A DNA stretch of 64,000 nucleotides from Ascaphus truei (taxonomy: Eukaryota; Chordata; Amphibia; Anura; Ascaphidae), in contig CM071570.1 of the NCBI GenBank assembly GCA_036426205.1, positions 137,816,356-137,880,355 of the forward strand. Reading direction: 5' to 3'. The notes under the pieces are model-generated. The model did not search any database. It saw only the letters and a program-made list of their open reading frames with translations, and had not been told where the DNA came from. The position numbers and the translations under genes are program-made. This document shows positions 43,336 to 54,384 of the stretch, one piece after another; position 1 is the stretch's first letter, and each line of letters begins with the position of its first letter.

Positions 43336-44185
43336 ATATATATAAAATACAATAAATAGTATGTTCTCTAAAGAGTTCATTTGTATATATTATGTGAAAA
43401 TCACATTGATTGCAAGACCTTTGGGAGAGGAATCCTTTCTTTAATGTCTACTTGTATCACTAGGTTGTATAATTCTTCTCTTTGTATTCACTTGTCTGTG
43501 TGCTAATTCTGCAAAACACTGCAGACATTGTTGGCACCAATTAATACACTAATACAATACCTACAACAGGTGTAACGTGTGTTTTAAAGTGCAACAAGGC
43601 ACTGCAGAGGCATTTAACGAGCGTTCTCTAATGATACTCGAACTTTTGCCGTCACATCTAGAAAATACAGGAGTGAAAGGACAACGTTCATTTCTCATTT
43701 TATTCTATGAAGAAGAAAGGAAACAATGCACAGGTTCCATAAACACCGCTACACAAGAATGATGAGCAACAGGAAACACAAAAACTGAATGCACAGCAGC
43801 AGAGAGGATATGGTGATGATTATTAATTGATTTCCCTTCACGTATCCATGTTGGAAACAGCCGTTTGTATTGTCCCTGTGCTTTTCAAAGGCAAATACGG
43901 CATAATGTATTCTTACATACAGTATAGAATAATTTTAGCTCGGTAATTCTTACATGGTGTTTTTAATTAACACTACTATGACACCGCAAACAGTAACATC
44001 ACTACTCAGAGCAACTATATTTTATATTGCCTATTGAACAGAGGTAAACAAGCGCTAGACTAGACTTGCCCATGCAAAAACAGCAAGTGTAAGTCAAAAC
44101 CATTTAGAATTGTCACATAACACGTCTTCTACATCATTATTTTTTCTCCAGTAGCAAATATATTTAAAAAAAATATATTTACAGA
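43336..44185. other. No gene recognised
   Basis: Intron-like; no supported feature. Confidence 0.4.
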
Positions 44186-45313
44186 TGTAGCCGTGATCCC
44201 TTTCTCACCCTTGTTGTTGGGGGAGGGTGCGCTGCATAGAGAGTACTCCGATACGGAGGCTCCGCGTCATGCAAGACGCCATGTTCTGGTTGGCACACGT
44301 ATAGACCTAACCTAGACAGAGGTTGCGCATGCGCAGACGTGTGTGGACAAAGCCCGTGAAGGAGGAGAGTGCTAATTGGAGGGAGGTAGCGAGACAATGG
44401 TCCCAGAAGCCCCGCGGAGACCCCGTGATAGAGTTGAGCCAATGGGCTGGGAGCTTGGGAGAGGAAAAGGAGGGGGTTGCGCGCACGTTGGTTCAGAGCC
44501 GGCTGGAGAGGAGATGGAGCTTCGGAGTAGGGGAGGCCAACCGCCCCTGCGTAGGCCGCCTGCCCCCAGGCCCAGTCAGGCCCTGAGTCCCAGTAGAGAC
44601 AAGCGGAGCTAGGGATTGCCATAGTGAGGTTCCTGATTCCCGTTAGTGTCACAAGATCGATAGCAGGACTGTTCTAATTGGTGGGAGGTCTGCGCTCAGA
44701 CCCCGCTAGCCAGCCGCCGCCGCGTGTCCGGGTGGGATCGCCCTGGACCGCCACGTGGGTGGAAGGACGACTTCTATATCCAGCGGAGTCTTTGCGAAGA
44801 TTGTAGCAGTACCGGGTACCGGAGTACCCGGCAGGTATTTCTACAAGTGCACCAACGGTACCATCAATTCACTCGGGACACAGTGGCTGCGCAATCACAC
44901 TCACATATACATATCTATCTGGCTTACTTGAGGGTGGGAGGACTTATCACAAGGGATTGGACACGGGGTGGGATCACCCGGTGGGGGGACACGGGAGGGT
45001 TGGCGTTCAACGTGACGCAAAGTAGAGTCTCCTCTAGGGAGGGCCGCTGATATCTATATATATGTGTAAGGTATTGCATACAAGTGAAGTCGTTTGGTTA
45101 AGGTATCCTACTGTGTGGTGGTATTTATCGTGTATACGTCCTGCGAAGATCCACTCCCCCTTTGGCGGGAGCTGTCGCAGGTGGAGGCGCTGCACCCATT
45201 ATAAGTATTGCGCTATTACCCCAGGCTCTCCGTGGCAGAGACTTAGGCCCTGCGAGCCTACAGGTGATACAGCAAAGGGTAGCGGCCTGCGTTCGATAGG
45301 AAGCAGGGCTACA
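44186..45313 (+). mobile_element. Solo LTR (TGTAG...CTACA)
   Basis: It starts TGTAGCCGTGATCCC and ends GCAGGGCTACA. Flanks CAGA (44182-44185) and CAAA (45314-45317) are a 3/4-matching duplication. The 5' half has GTTGCGCATGCGCAGACG (near 44325) and a CCAAT box (44439). It matches the LTR at 31958 in GGGTGGGATCGCC, GTGCACCAACG, GGACACAGTGGCTGCGCA and TGGAGGCGCTGCACC (45182-45196). Confidence 0.75.
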
Positions 45314-45894
45314 CAAAGAAATATCAGAGATAGTGTAATATAGTGCTGCTACCCCATAAGACCATCTGATGCTGGAAGATACCCGTCGGTCCATTTACTG
45401 TAGATGAATGGGCCATAAGGTGTCTTCCAGTGCAGGAAAGGGTCTTGTGGAATAGCACCATTTCACGCTATAGTGATGCGAATGTTGATTTTTTTTTTGT
45501 GCAGTATGGCAAGGGGTTAACAAAGAGAGAGTTGTCCTGCTTCTAGGGGGTACACTTTTAGTTTAGTGTGTGCCTTTAGAAATAAAAGTCACTAGTAATC
45601 AAACCATTAAGAAAGTTCTATGCCTTCCCAAGAGCATGCAACACAAGAGTTTTATAATCAACTTTCCCTGAATATTTCTACTCAAATGACAGCTAGGAAG
45701 CAGAGCAACATATTGCATGTACCCAGATGAGTTATTCTGAGTGAGGCTCTGTAAACTTCAAAGACCTCGCTGAGACCTGAAACTAAGGCTCACAAGCGAT
45801 TATTCAACATAAACCTTCATCTATTGCTATGTTCTTATAAGTGAATAGTTTATTTTTGATGGTGTGTTAAAATCTGCAATGACGTTGAATAGAA
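45314..45894. other. No gene recognised
   Basis: Includes an imperfect hairpin pair near 45354-45440 (CCCATAAGACCATCTGATG.../...GGGTCTTGTGG). Otherwise nothing. Confidence 0.35.
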
Positions 45895-46135
45895 AGCAAT
45901 TCTCACTGAAATACCCCTGCTTCTCGAGTTACAGGCCCCGGTATTGGGCATCGGGTGCCAGTATCGCCGCCATTTTTAAATTGCCCACGTCATGTGACCG
46001 TGGGATTTAAATACTGGAGGAGATACTGGCACACCATACCAGGGCCTGTAACTCGGGAAGCAGGGGTTCCCCGAGGCTGAAATCAATGCAGTTCATCTCA
46101 GGAGACCCCTTACTCCCGCACACTATTAATATAAA
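45895..46135. mobile_element. CACGTG-family foldback MITE, left end decayed
   Basis: TTCTCGAGTTACAGGCCC, CGGGTGCCAGTATCGCC and GTCATGTGACCGTGGG pair with GATACTGGCACACC and GGGCCTGTAACTCGGGAAGC. The outer left arm is lost. Confidence 0.65.
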
Positions 46136-46151
46136 TTACATTAAAGCAGCT

Positions 46152-46182
46152 TCATTACCATAGCAGATAGCCGCTACGGTAA
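46152..46182. repeat. AACCCCTTCAT-family palindrome, core only
   Basis: TTCATTACCATAGCAGATAG with CCGCTACGGTAACGAA. Confidence 0.6.
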
Positions 46183-46212
46183 CGAATTTGTTCATTTTTT
46201 TAATTTGGGTTT

Positions 46213-46486
46213 TAATACTAGTGTATTGTAGAAGGGGGTCTCCGGAGCAGAACCTTGTTGATTTGAGGTCCGGGACCCCCTGCTTCCAGAGATACAGGCC
46301 CCGTTATGGGGTGCCGGTATCTCCTATGCATTTAAATGTCCCGCGTCACGTGACCGTGGGAATAAAATGGATAGGAGATACCGGCACCCCATAATGGGGC
46401 CTGTATCTCGTGAAGCAAAGGATCCCCGGACCTCAAATCAACGAGGTTCTGCTCCGGAGACCCCCTGCTACAATACACTAGTATTA
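46213..46486. mobile_element. CACGTG-centred foldback MITE, best-preserved copy
   Basis: A 274-bp palindrome from AATACTAGTGTATTGTA to TACAATACACTAGTATT, centred on CGTCACGTGACCG (46343-46355). Both arms hold GTCTCCGGAGCAGAACCT and GGTGCCGGTATCTCCTAT. It is the cleanest example of the family. Confidence 0.85.
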
Positions 46487-47340
46487 CATTTTATATGAAA
46501 AAAATTTGCTCTGGCGAGATTTGCGCAAGGAGATGCGCCTCTCTCTCTGCAGCAGAAAGAACTCGCCGGGTGAGCCCTTTTCAGAGAGGCGATCATCACA
46601 TCGTCGGCTACTCGTCGGTTTTTGCAAATGTTGCTATCACAGGTATTCGGGGTTTTCTGCACATCGTGATAGCAATGCTGTAAAAACTGGCGATTTAGAC
46701 AGACCAGTGATTTTTTTCCCAGGCGCTTAGTGCATAGGCCCCTAGGTGTATCTTCACAACCCAACAGGAGAAAGGTGAGACAAAACAAATCATGGTAAAA
46801 TATAACAAACCCCTACACACTCACATTTTGTGGTGAGTTGTCAGGAACTAAAAACAGAGCCACAGGGCCTCCCAAGAGAAACATTTCCTGGATGGATCTG
46901 TCTCCTACTTACCATGTCCTTTTGTCTGAGTTTAATTAAAAAAAAAAAAAAAAGGATTGAGGATTCAGTGACTTTATGTTGTAAAACTGTCAGCAAAGGG
47001 TGGAGGCGGTGGGAGATTTTTTCTGTTATTTAAATAACATGACATGAACTGATCTCTCTCTGTATCATTATGCGCAGATAAATCAATGTCTAAGGGGACT
47101 TCTATAAATGGCATGACCCCTTGAGGACAGGAGGGGCTTACAACTCCCTGGAGGTCAAGGGGTCAAAAAAGTGGAAGTGTTGGCAGACATTAACAATCTC
47201 TAAACACAATGGTTGAAAAAACCATAATGTAATTATTAGCGGTCAAAGTGTTATGTTATGAAATATTAACTTTCACTCCTTTTTTTTTTCTTTTCCTTTG
47301 GAAAATAGAATATATTTAAGGGAAAAACTATATATATACT
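46487..47340. other. No gene recognised
   Basis: 46505-46560 resembles 3560-3610, beside another foldback. The rest is unremarkable, with an A tract near 46937. Confidence 0.35.
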
Positions 47341-47395
47341 TGAAAATGAGAAGTAACTCTCAATGCATTACTTCATGGTAACTCGTTATATAAAT
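47341..47395 (-). repeat. Repeat B end, inverted
   Basis: GTAACTCTCAATGCATTACT and TCATGGTAACTCGTTATA are the reverse complement of 50913-50965. The two bracket the second hAT-like element. Confidence 0.75.
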
Positions 47396-47406
47396 ATATA
47401 TATATA

Positions 47407-48373
47407 CAGTGTTCGACAATGCTATACATTTACACGCCCGAGGCGTGTGGATTTAACCTCCGGACGAGTAAATATTGGCCCAAGCAGCACACGTGTTTTT
47501 TTTTTTAAATTTCCTCCGTTCGCGCTGAAATTTTCCCTGCTCGCGCTGAAAAAAAAAACCTCCCTCTACCTGGCAGCTGATTGGCGCGCGCTCCCAGGCT
47601 TTATATGAGCCCGCCCCCAACGAGCGGCCATTCTTTCTGCCTGGACATCTGTTAGAGAGTAAGTACTCTCCAATCTCTGCATGCTGCGGCCCCTCTGCTC
47701 CTTCCCTGCGATCCCCCTGGTCCCCACATGGCTCCCTACTCCCCACCGCGGCCCTCTGCGCATCTGCCTTTGCGTTTGCACTCCTATCCCCTGCTCCTGT
47801 CCCCTTCCCCTCCTCCTGTCTCCTTCCCCTCCTCCTGTCCCCTGCTCCTCCTCCTGTCCCCTTCCCCTGCTCCTGTCCCCTTCCCCTGTCCCCTGCTCCT
47901 GTCCCCTTCCCCTGCTCCTGTCCCCTTCCCCCTCGATCCACCGATCGCTGCCCGGGGCGGGAGGTCACCACTGTAGCAGGCCGGTTGGCGTGCGGGGGGG
48001 GGCCTCGGCCCTCGGCCCTCACCACGTGACTCCCACCTACCCTGCCGCCTCCCTGCCAGCTAGCTTCATGCTGCCGCGGGCTGGGGGGAAGAACCAGTCT
48101 GCAAAGCTGCTTGGCCGCGCACTGTGACGACAAGCCGGCGAGGAGAGCAGGGCAGTGGCGGACACGGCGGGGCTGACTGTCCCCTGGGGCGCCCGCTGGG
48201 GGATACCTCGCCACGTGCCTCCCACCCACCCTGCCTCCCCAAAGCTTCCTATACGCCCGCGTGAGGTATGGGGGCGGGGATGTTGGCCTGCCCCCCCCAC
48301 CTACGAGTGGGAGATGGGCGCGGGTGGGTGGGGGAGGAGCGTGGTGGTGGTGCTGGTCGCGGCCTTTCCTCCC

Positions 48374-48443
<70 letters not shown>

Positions 48444-50859
48444 TGCTGTGTGTGTGTGTGTGTGTGTGTGTTTAACCGTTTAGAATGTGTATGTGCGTAT
48501 GGGAGTTGTCGGTGTGTGGACACCAGCGGTATCTCCCCATTCCAGTAACCTCCCCCCCAATCAGCACCCCCCCCCCCCAATGAGCCACCTCCCCCCCCCA
48601 ATCATTCACCTCCCCCCCAATCAGTCACCTCCCCCCCCCAATCATACCACCCGTCACCCCCCCCGGGTCCTCACCCCCCCCTTCAGTCGTCCCCCCCCCA
48701 GTCCTCCCACCCCCCGTCCAGTCCCCCCCCCCCAGTCAGTCACCCCTCCCCATAGTCTGTTCACCCCCCTCCATCACCTCCGCCCCTTCCCCCCATCACT
48801 CCCCTTCCCCATTCCCCCCCCCCATTCCCACCCCCATCCATCCACCCCCCCAACCCCCGTCTCACCGCCCTTCTCCCCCCCCCCCCCCAGTCCTCCCGCC
48901 CCCTGCTATCACCCCCCCCCCCCCACCCCAGTCAGTCAGTCACCCTCTCTCTATCTGTGTATCACCCACCCTCTGTGTCTCTCCCCTCACACTCTCTCTC
49001 TCCCCCACACTCTCTTTCTCTCTCCCCCACACTCTCTCCTCTCTCCTCTCCTCTCTATCCCCCGCCCACACTCTCTCTCTTCCTTTCCCCCACACTTCCC
49101 TCTCCCTCTCTCCCCCCCCACTCTCTCTCTTCCCCCACACACTCTCTCTCTTCCCCCACACACTCTCTCTCCCCCCCCACTCCTCTCTCTCCCCTCTCCC
49201 CCCCACTCTCTCTCTCCCCCCCACTCTCTCTCTTCTTTCTCTCTTCCTCCCCCCCCCACACTCTCTCTCTCTCCCCTCTCTCCCCCACCACTCTCTCTCT
49301 CTCCTCCCCCTCTCTCTCTCCCTCCCCCCTCTTCTCCTCTCCCCCCCTCTCTCTCTTTCCCCCACTCTCTCTCTCTCACTCCCCCTCTCTCTCTCGTCTC
49401 CCCCCCCTCCCACTCTCTCTCTCTCTCCCCCACTCTTGTCTCTCCTCTATTTTTCTCCCTCACTTTCCTCTCTCCCACACTCTCTCTCCCACACTCTCTG
49501 CTCTCTCTCTCCTCCCCCACGACTCTCTCTCTCTCCCCCCCCTCTCTCTCTCTCCCCCCACACTCTCTCTCTCGCCCCCACCTCTCTCTCTCCACCCCAC
49601 ACTCTCTCTCCCCCCCACTCTCTCTCTCTCTCTCCCCCCACACACTCTCTCCCCCCCCCACACCTCTCTCTCTCTCCCCCCACACTCTCCTCTCTTCCCC
49701 CACACTCTCCTCCCCCACACTCTCTCTCTCTCTCTTTCCCGCCACACCTCCTCCTCTCATCTCTCCCCTCTCCTCTCTCTCGCCTCTCTGCTCTCCCCCT
49801 CCTCTCTCTCTCCTCTCTTCTCTTCCCCACTCTCTCTTCTCTCTCTCTCTCTCTGCCTCGCCACTCTCTCTCATCCCCCCACCCTCTCCTCTCTCCCCCA
49901 CACGTCTCTCTCTCCCCCACACTCTCGTCTCTCCGTCCCCCCCCCTCTCTCTGCTCCCCCCTCCATCCCTCCCCCCACCACCTCCTCTGTCTCCCCCCAC
50001 TTCTCTCTTCTTCCCTCTTCGTTCTCTACCCGCTCTCCTCTCAATCTCTCGCTCCGTCGTCTCGTCCGACCCCTCTCATCTTCTCTCTCTCACCCCCCGC
50101 TTCTCTCTCTCATCCCCCCACACTCTCTCTCTCGTCCTGCTCCTCCCACCCCACCCCAGCTCTCTCTCTCCCCCTCCGCCTCTCTCTCTGTCCCACATCT
50201 GTCTCTCCTCCCCCCCCCACTCTCTCTCTCCCCCCCCCTCGTCTCTTCCCCGCCACCCTCTCTCTCCTCTCTCGCCCCCACACTCTGGATCTCTTTTTAC
50301 CCTATATATCTTACTTGCCCTATACTACACACCATAATAACTTATACTGCTTTCTTCCAGATCTGACTCAAGCTTCACACGGAAGCATCGGAACCCCCCC
50401 TAACCCAGAAGACAGGTAGGGACACCTCCCCTCCATGTATAACATTGCAGGAATGAGGGTACCTGGACTTTAGGACTGTGGATCAGTAAGATCCCAGGCG
50501 GGATTGCTGCTTTATATTTGTGAAGCGTGGGGACGTCAAGCACTGTTAAGGGGTTCAGGAAACTAGTTCATTCACACCTGGCTTTTATTTCTAGATCCGA
50601 AATTTACACACACACACGTAACGAGGACTAATTGTAGTATATGTAATCAAAAATACTTTATGTCAAAAACTAATGTTTGTTCTGACTAGGAATTTATTAA
50701 ATGTATTTATTTATATTTTTATTTTAAAGCGGGGTTGGGGGCGGGACTAGGTTTGGGCGGACTAGGGGCGGGAACTAGGGGGCGGGGTTGGGGGCAGGAC
50801 TAGTGGCGAGTAATTTTTTGTGTTGTGCGAGTAGATTTTGGGTGATTTGTCGAACACTG
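47407..50859 (+). mobile_element. hAT-like non-autonomous element with promoter and intron, copy 2
   Basis: Termini CAGTGTTCGACAA and TTTGTCGAACACTG; flanks TATATATA and TATTAATA match 6/8. It keeps the TATATGAG box (47602), GA|GTAAGT donor (47659), GCGCCCGCTGGGGGATACCT block, (TG)n (48377-48470), acceptor TTTCTTCCAG (to 50360), the 55-bp exon-like segment (50361-50415) and the GGGGCGGGA-rich right end of copy 1. It is longer because of a 1.75-kb pyrimidine tract. No transposase ORF. Confidence 0.75.
48541..50290. repeat. Homopyrimidine tract, ~1.75 kb
   Basis: Almost pure C and T on the plus strand, first as CCCCCCAATCA-type units, then as (CT)n with C runs and CACAC spacers. Several very long open frames cross it in all frames; these are composition artefacts. 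Homopolymer lengths here are likely to contain assembly errors. Confidence 0.9.
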
Positions 50860-50869
50860 TATTAATAAT

Positions 50870-50902
<33 letters not shown>

Positions 50903-50912
50903 AGTATATATT

Positions 50913-50965
50913 TATAAAACGAGTTACCATGAAGTAATACATTGAGAGTTACCTCTCGTTTTCAG
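50913..50965 (+). repeat. Repeat B start
   Basis: ACGAGTTACCATGAAGTAAT...GAGAGTTACCTCTCGTTTTC. Repeat B continues to the LTR at 51021, resumes after it at 52396, and is present uninterrupted at 54385-54530. Confidence 0.75.
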
Positions 50966-51020
50966 TATGTCCTGGGCACAGAGTTATGATGACAGATACA
51001 TGGTTACAAATATATAATTA

Positions 51021-52395
51021 TGTAACGGGTATTCCCCCCCCCCCCCAATCGCAGATAGGGACCATGTGGGGAAATCTACATCTGTTACCAGTGTGGTGCA
51101 ATACCTGTTAGGCTCACAGGAGGTCTGAACCACCGCCACTGGGAGCTTGGGGTGTATCCTGGAACGTATACTTACAACGCCTCCACCTGTGCAGGGATTC
51201 CAGGTGTATAGAATGACCCCTGACACAGGACCCACAAATAGGAAACACATACAATGGAGTATATATATGTAACTGTTTACTATATGGGCAAAACAATAAC
51301 ATCACATCACATCAATAAAAGCAACACAGCCGTGTCACCCTTAACCTGGCCTTACTGGGCCACAAACCCCACCACTATACCCAAGTGTCCCAATAGTCCA
51401 GCAACCCACCCACTAGGCGTGATTAGCGCCTCTAAGGAAAGGCGGTATGTAGGTTAAAGTTGGTGCACTTGTAGAAATACCTGCCCGGGGCTCCTGCGCC
51501 CGGGTACAGCAACAACAGGAAAGGACCCGTCTGCGTCCAACGCAAAATCCGCAGCAATGGCGTCCTCTCCCAATCCAGATATCACCACACAGATAGTCTC
51601 TATCTTGAGTGATGCAGGTCTGATCCTAGACACACTTGTCACACTGCTCCCTCCTTGTCAGCGCACACAGCAGCGTCTGTCTCACTGACTAAGCTACTGC
51701 TAAAAGGTTTAAGTCCCTACCTTAGGGCCTTCCCTACACAGCAGCTACACATCTACTGGTGAGTTGGGCCTAGCTGGGGCCTGGGGGTAACCTGGCCTAA
51801 TGTAAGAAGCCACTTGCTCCCTACACACTACCCCCCCCCTCCCTTCTCCCAGCTCCAACTAACTCATGTGCTTCACTCTCAGCTTCCTGACTCTGCACAC
51901 AACAATGTATCCACATGCAGCATGAGAAACTGTAAACCTCAGTGGCTGTCTAGCTTCATGTGATCTGGGTGAAAGTGCAGTCTCAGAGGCTGCTGGGAAT
52001 TGTAGTCCACTCTGGGGCTTTTCCCTATGAGGACCGCATGGGCGCCTCTCTAATGGCCGCCTACCTCTCTCTATCTGCGCCTGCGCTAGACTAATGGCCA
52101 CCGCGCCACTTTCCTGCACATGCGCAACATCTAGGGGGCCCTGCACTACAGGTAATGGCCGCCGCGACTCCTCATATGCCCCGTGCATGCGCGAACCCCG
52201 CGCCAGTCGCAACATGGCCGCCGGTACTCCTGGGGCTACACTGCGCATGCACGACTTCCCGCGCATGTGCGAACGCGCTCAAAATGGCAGCGCCCTGGCA
52301 CTGATGTCGCCGGGAGCCCCTGGAACTGCCTGATATGGTGCGGGGGTACCTGCTACTCTGCGCAGGTGAGGAGGGTCAGGGGGGACCCTGCTACA
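51021..52395 (-). mobile_element. Solo LTR, minus strand, inserted in repeat B
   Basis: On the minus strand it starts TGTAGCAGGGTCCCC and ends ATACCCGTTACA. Flanks ATTA (51017-51020) and GTTA (52396-52399) are the target duplication; the uninterrupted paralogue at 54385-54530 has GTTA at that spot. CpG-rich with several GCGCATGYGCGA-type sites (52115-52275). The shared box reads TGGAGGCGTTG on the minus strand (near 51175-51185). 1375 bp, no internal region. Confidence 0.8.
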
Positions 52396-52489
52396 GTTAC
52401 ATTAAGTGAGCAAGGTTATACATTATAATATATATATATATATATATCACTTAGATATGTTACTGTACAAAAGTTCATCTTTTGCAGGG

Positions 52490-52862
52490 TTGTTAAGCAA
52501 CGACAGCAAGGAGGGGAGGAGAGACAGTAAGAAAGGGAGGAGGCGAGAGGAGACAGAGAGACAGCAAGGAGAGGAGGAGGCAGATGGATAACGAGGTAGA
52601 GGGAATGGAGAGCAGGGTACACATGGGGCAGGAGGGAGTGCAAAGAGAGGGGAGGCGAGACAGCAAGATCTGTAGGAAGAGGAAACAGACAGCAAGTAGA
52701 GGCAGAGACAAATGAGTAGGAGAGGAGGGAGTGTAGTGTGCACAGAGATGAGCAGACACAGTAAGGCAGGGAGTGCAACGAGAGGGGAGGGGAGGAGAGA
52801 GTGCAAAGAGGAGCAGAGCATGATGGAAGGGACAAAAGGCAGCAAGGCATTACAGCGAAGGG
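52490..52862 (-). repeat. Purine-rich copy of the 360-bp tandem repeat unit
   Basis: Its reverse complement reads TGTAATGCCTTGCTG...CCTTACTGTGTCTGCTC...GTGCACACTACACTCCC...CTCCTTGCTGTCTCTCTG, collinear with 24541-24930. One unit only. Confidence 0.8.
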
Positions 52863-52899
52863 CGAAAACAAAGAGTAATTTTTAAATAATAACTTTAAA

Positions 52900-53080
52900 G
52901 ATTTGCTAGATCGGCATATGTTACACTGAATACAGCTACAGTAGTAATATGTTAATATATCTATAGATAATATATATATTATAATCTATATATAATATAT
53001 ATATATATAATCCATATATATCTAGTATATATAATATACTAGCTGTATTCGTTGTAACAATATGCCGATCTAGCAAATCT
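52900..53080. mobile_element. Foldback with ~40-bp arms and AT core
   Basis: AGATTTGCTAGATCGGCATA...GAATACAGCT and AGCTGTATTC...TATGCCGATCTAGCAAATCT enclose a TATA-rich core that is itself partly palindromic. No ORF. Confidence 0.8.
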
Positions 53081-53089
53081 TAGGTGTGT

Positions 53090-54065
53090 AATATGATATA
53101 TAGCGGGGTACCCTCCCTTGCCTTGTCCCTGGCAGTGGTCCTGTCCCGTGGGAGCGTTTGAGTGAGGTGTGTCGGCAATGTTGTGGTTGGCGCAGCTACA
53201 TACATATGGACTGTGAGTAAGGCAGGAGCCATCTTGAGGATTTGGCTTCAGTAAGAGGAGGTCCTGTTGTTCAGGATTTCCTCCGCGGACTGGAGGTGGC
53301 GTGCTAAGTCCCGACGGAGTCGGCAAAGGGAGAAGTAGTGTCTGGGGAGCTAGTCAAGACCCCTGGACTAGGCCAGACCCGTTCCCGTAGGCCCCAGCTA
53401 GTTTCCCCTACACCATAGTGGAGTAATGTAGGGCTGGCCAATAATAAGGGACTTGCCCCTTCGTGTGCGGAAGATCTAGCGGAGCAGACGTACCCACAGC
53501 AGAGGATTCCTCAGGCCCGATGAAACGGCCGCGTGGTACTGCCGGATGTAAGGTGAGAAGGGGATTGTGTCGGAGGCCCTGCATCGTGGGATCACAGATG
53601 CGGCTTGTTTGAGCATACCCTGGTGTACCCGAGTACCAAGGAAGGTACTCACATGCACCAACACCACACGGGAGGGTAGCGCTGCCCTCACATATATCCC
53701 TGGGTGGGATTGTTCTGCCGGACACCAGGTTCTAGGTGCCCAGGGCACTCAAGACTCGGACCAACATGGTGGGGCCAATTCGACTTGAGAGGCCGGCTCA
53801 GGGCTCTTTTCTGAGACTGGTAGATATCCGGCTTTTTCAGCCGTGGGGCGACTGTGTTTTAGCGTGAGTTGCAAAAGTTAGTGCGGTTGCCTTGGGGGTT
53901 ACCTTCTGAGGGCAGTCCCTCCTTATTCCCCTTTTTCCTTCTTCTTCCCCACACTCATAACACGGGGGGTGCATTCGGGTGTTCCATGGAAAAACGGGGC
54001 CAGGTCTCGTGCCACCCACGCGGGTGGTCGGGGGGTCGGCCGCGACGGTTCCGGAGTTGTTACCT
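53090..54065 (+). repeat. LTR-like GC-rich region, distant relative of the solo LTRs
   Basis: Short matches to the LTR superfamily occur in order: GTACCCGAGTACCAAGGAAG-like sequence, ACATGCACCAACACCACACG, CTGCCCTCACATATAT and CCTGGGTGGGATTG. Ends and target duplication are not found. Confidence 0.35.
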
Positions 54066-54384
54066 CATTTTCTGCTTGGTACCGCATTTTCATTATTTTC
54101 GCATTTTTTATATTATTATTGGATGTAAGGAATATTCTTATAGTGATATCATTATTAATATATGGTGCCACTAGTAATGAATATTGCAATGTGTAAAAGT
54201 TTTGAACTTGTAATGTTCTTTATGATTATGATATTTAAGTAAATGCAAACTGATCTTTGCTATTATTACTGTAATATATAGGTGTTATCACCCTATTTAA
54301 GGAGGGCACTCTTCTATATACCTATTTCAGTCTGTCTTTGTCATACACTTACAATATATAAGCTACTACTATCTTATTTATTTA

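Noticed and set aside
48487..50419. Very long open frames (over 300-600 codons) on both strands
   Set aside because: They lie in a CT-only tract where stops cannot form in several frames; the products are serine/proline/leucine or arginine/glutamate runs with no domain.
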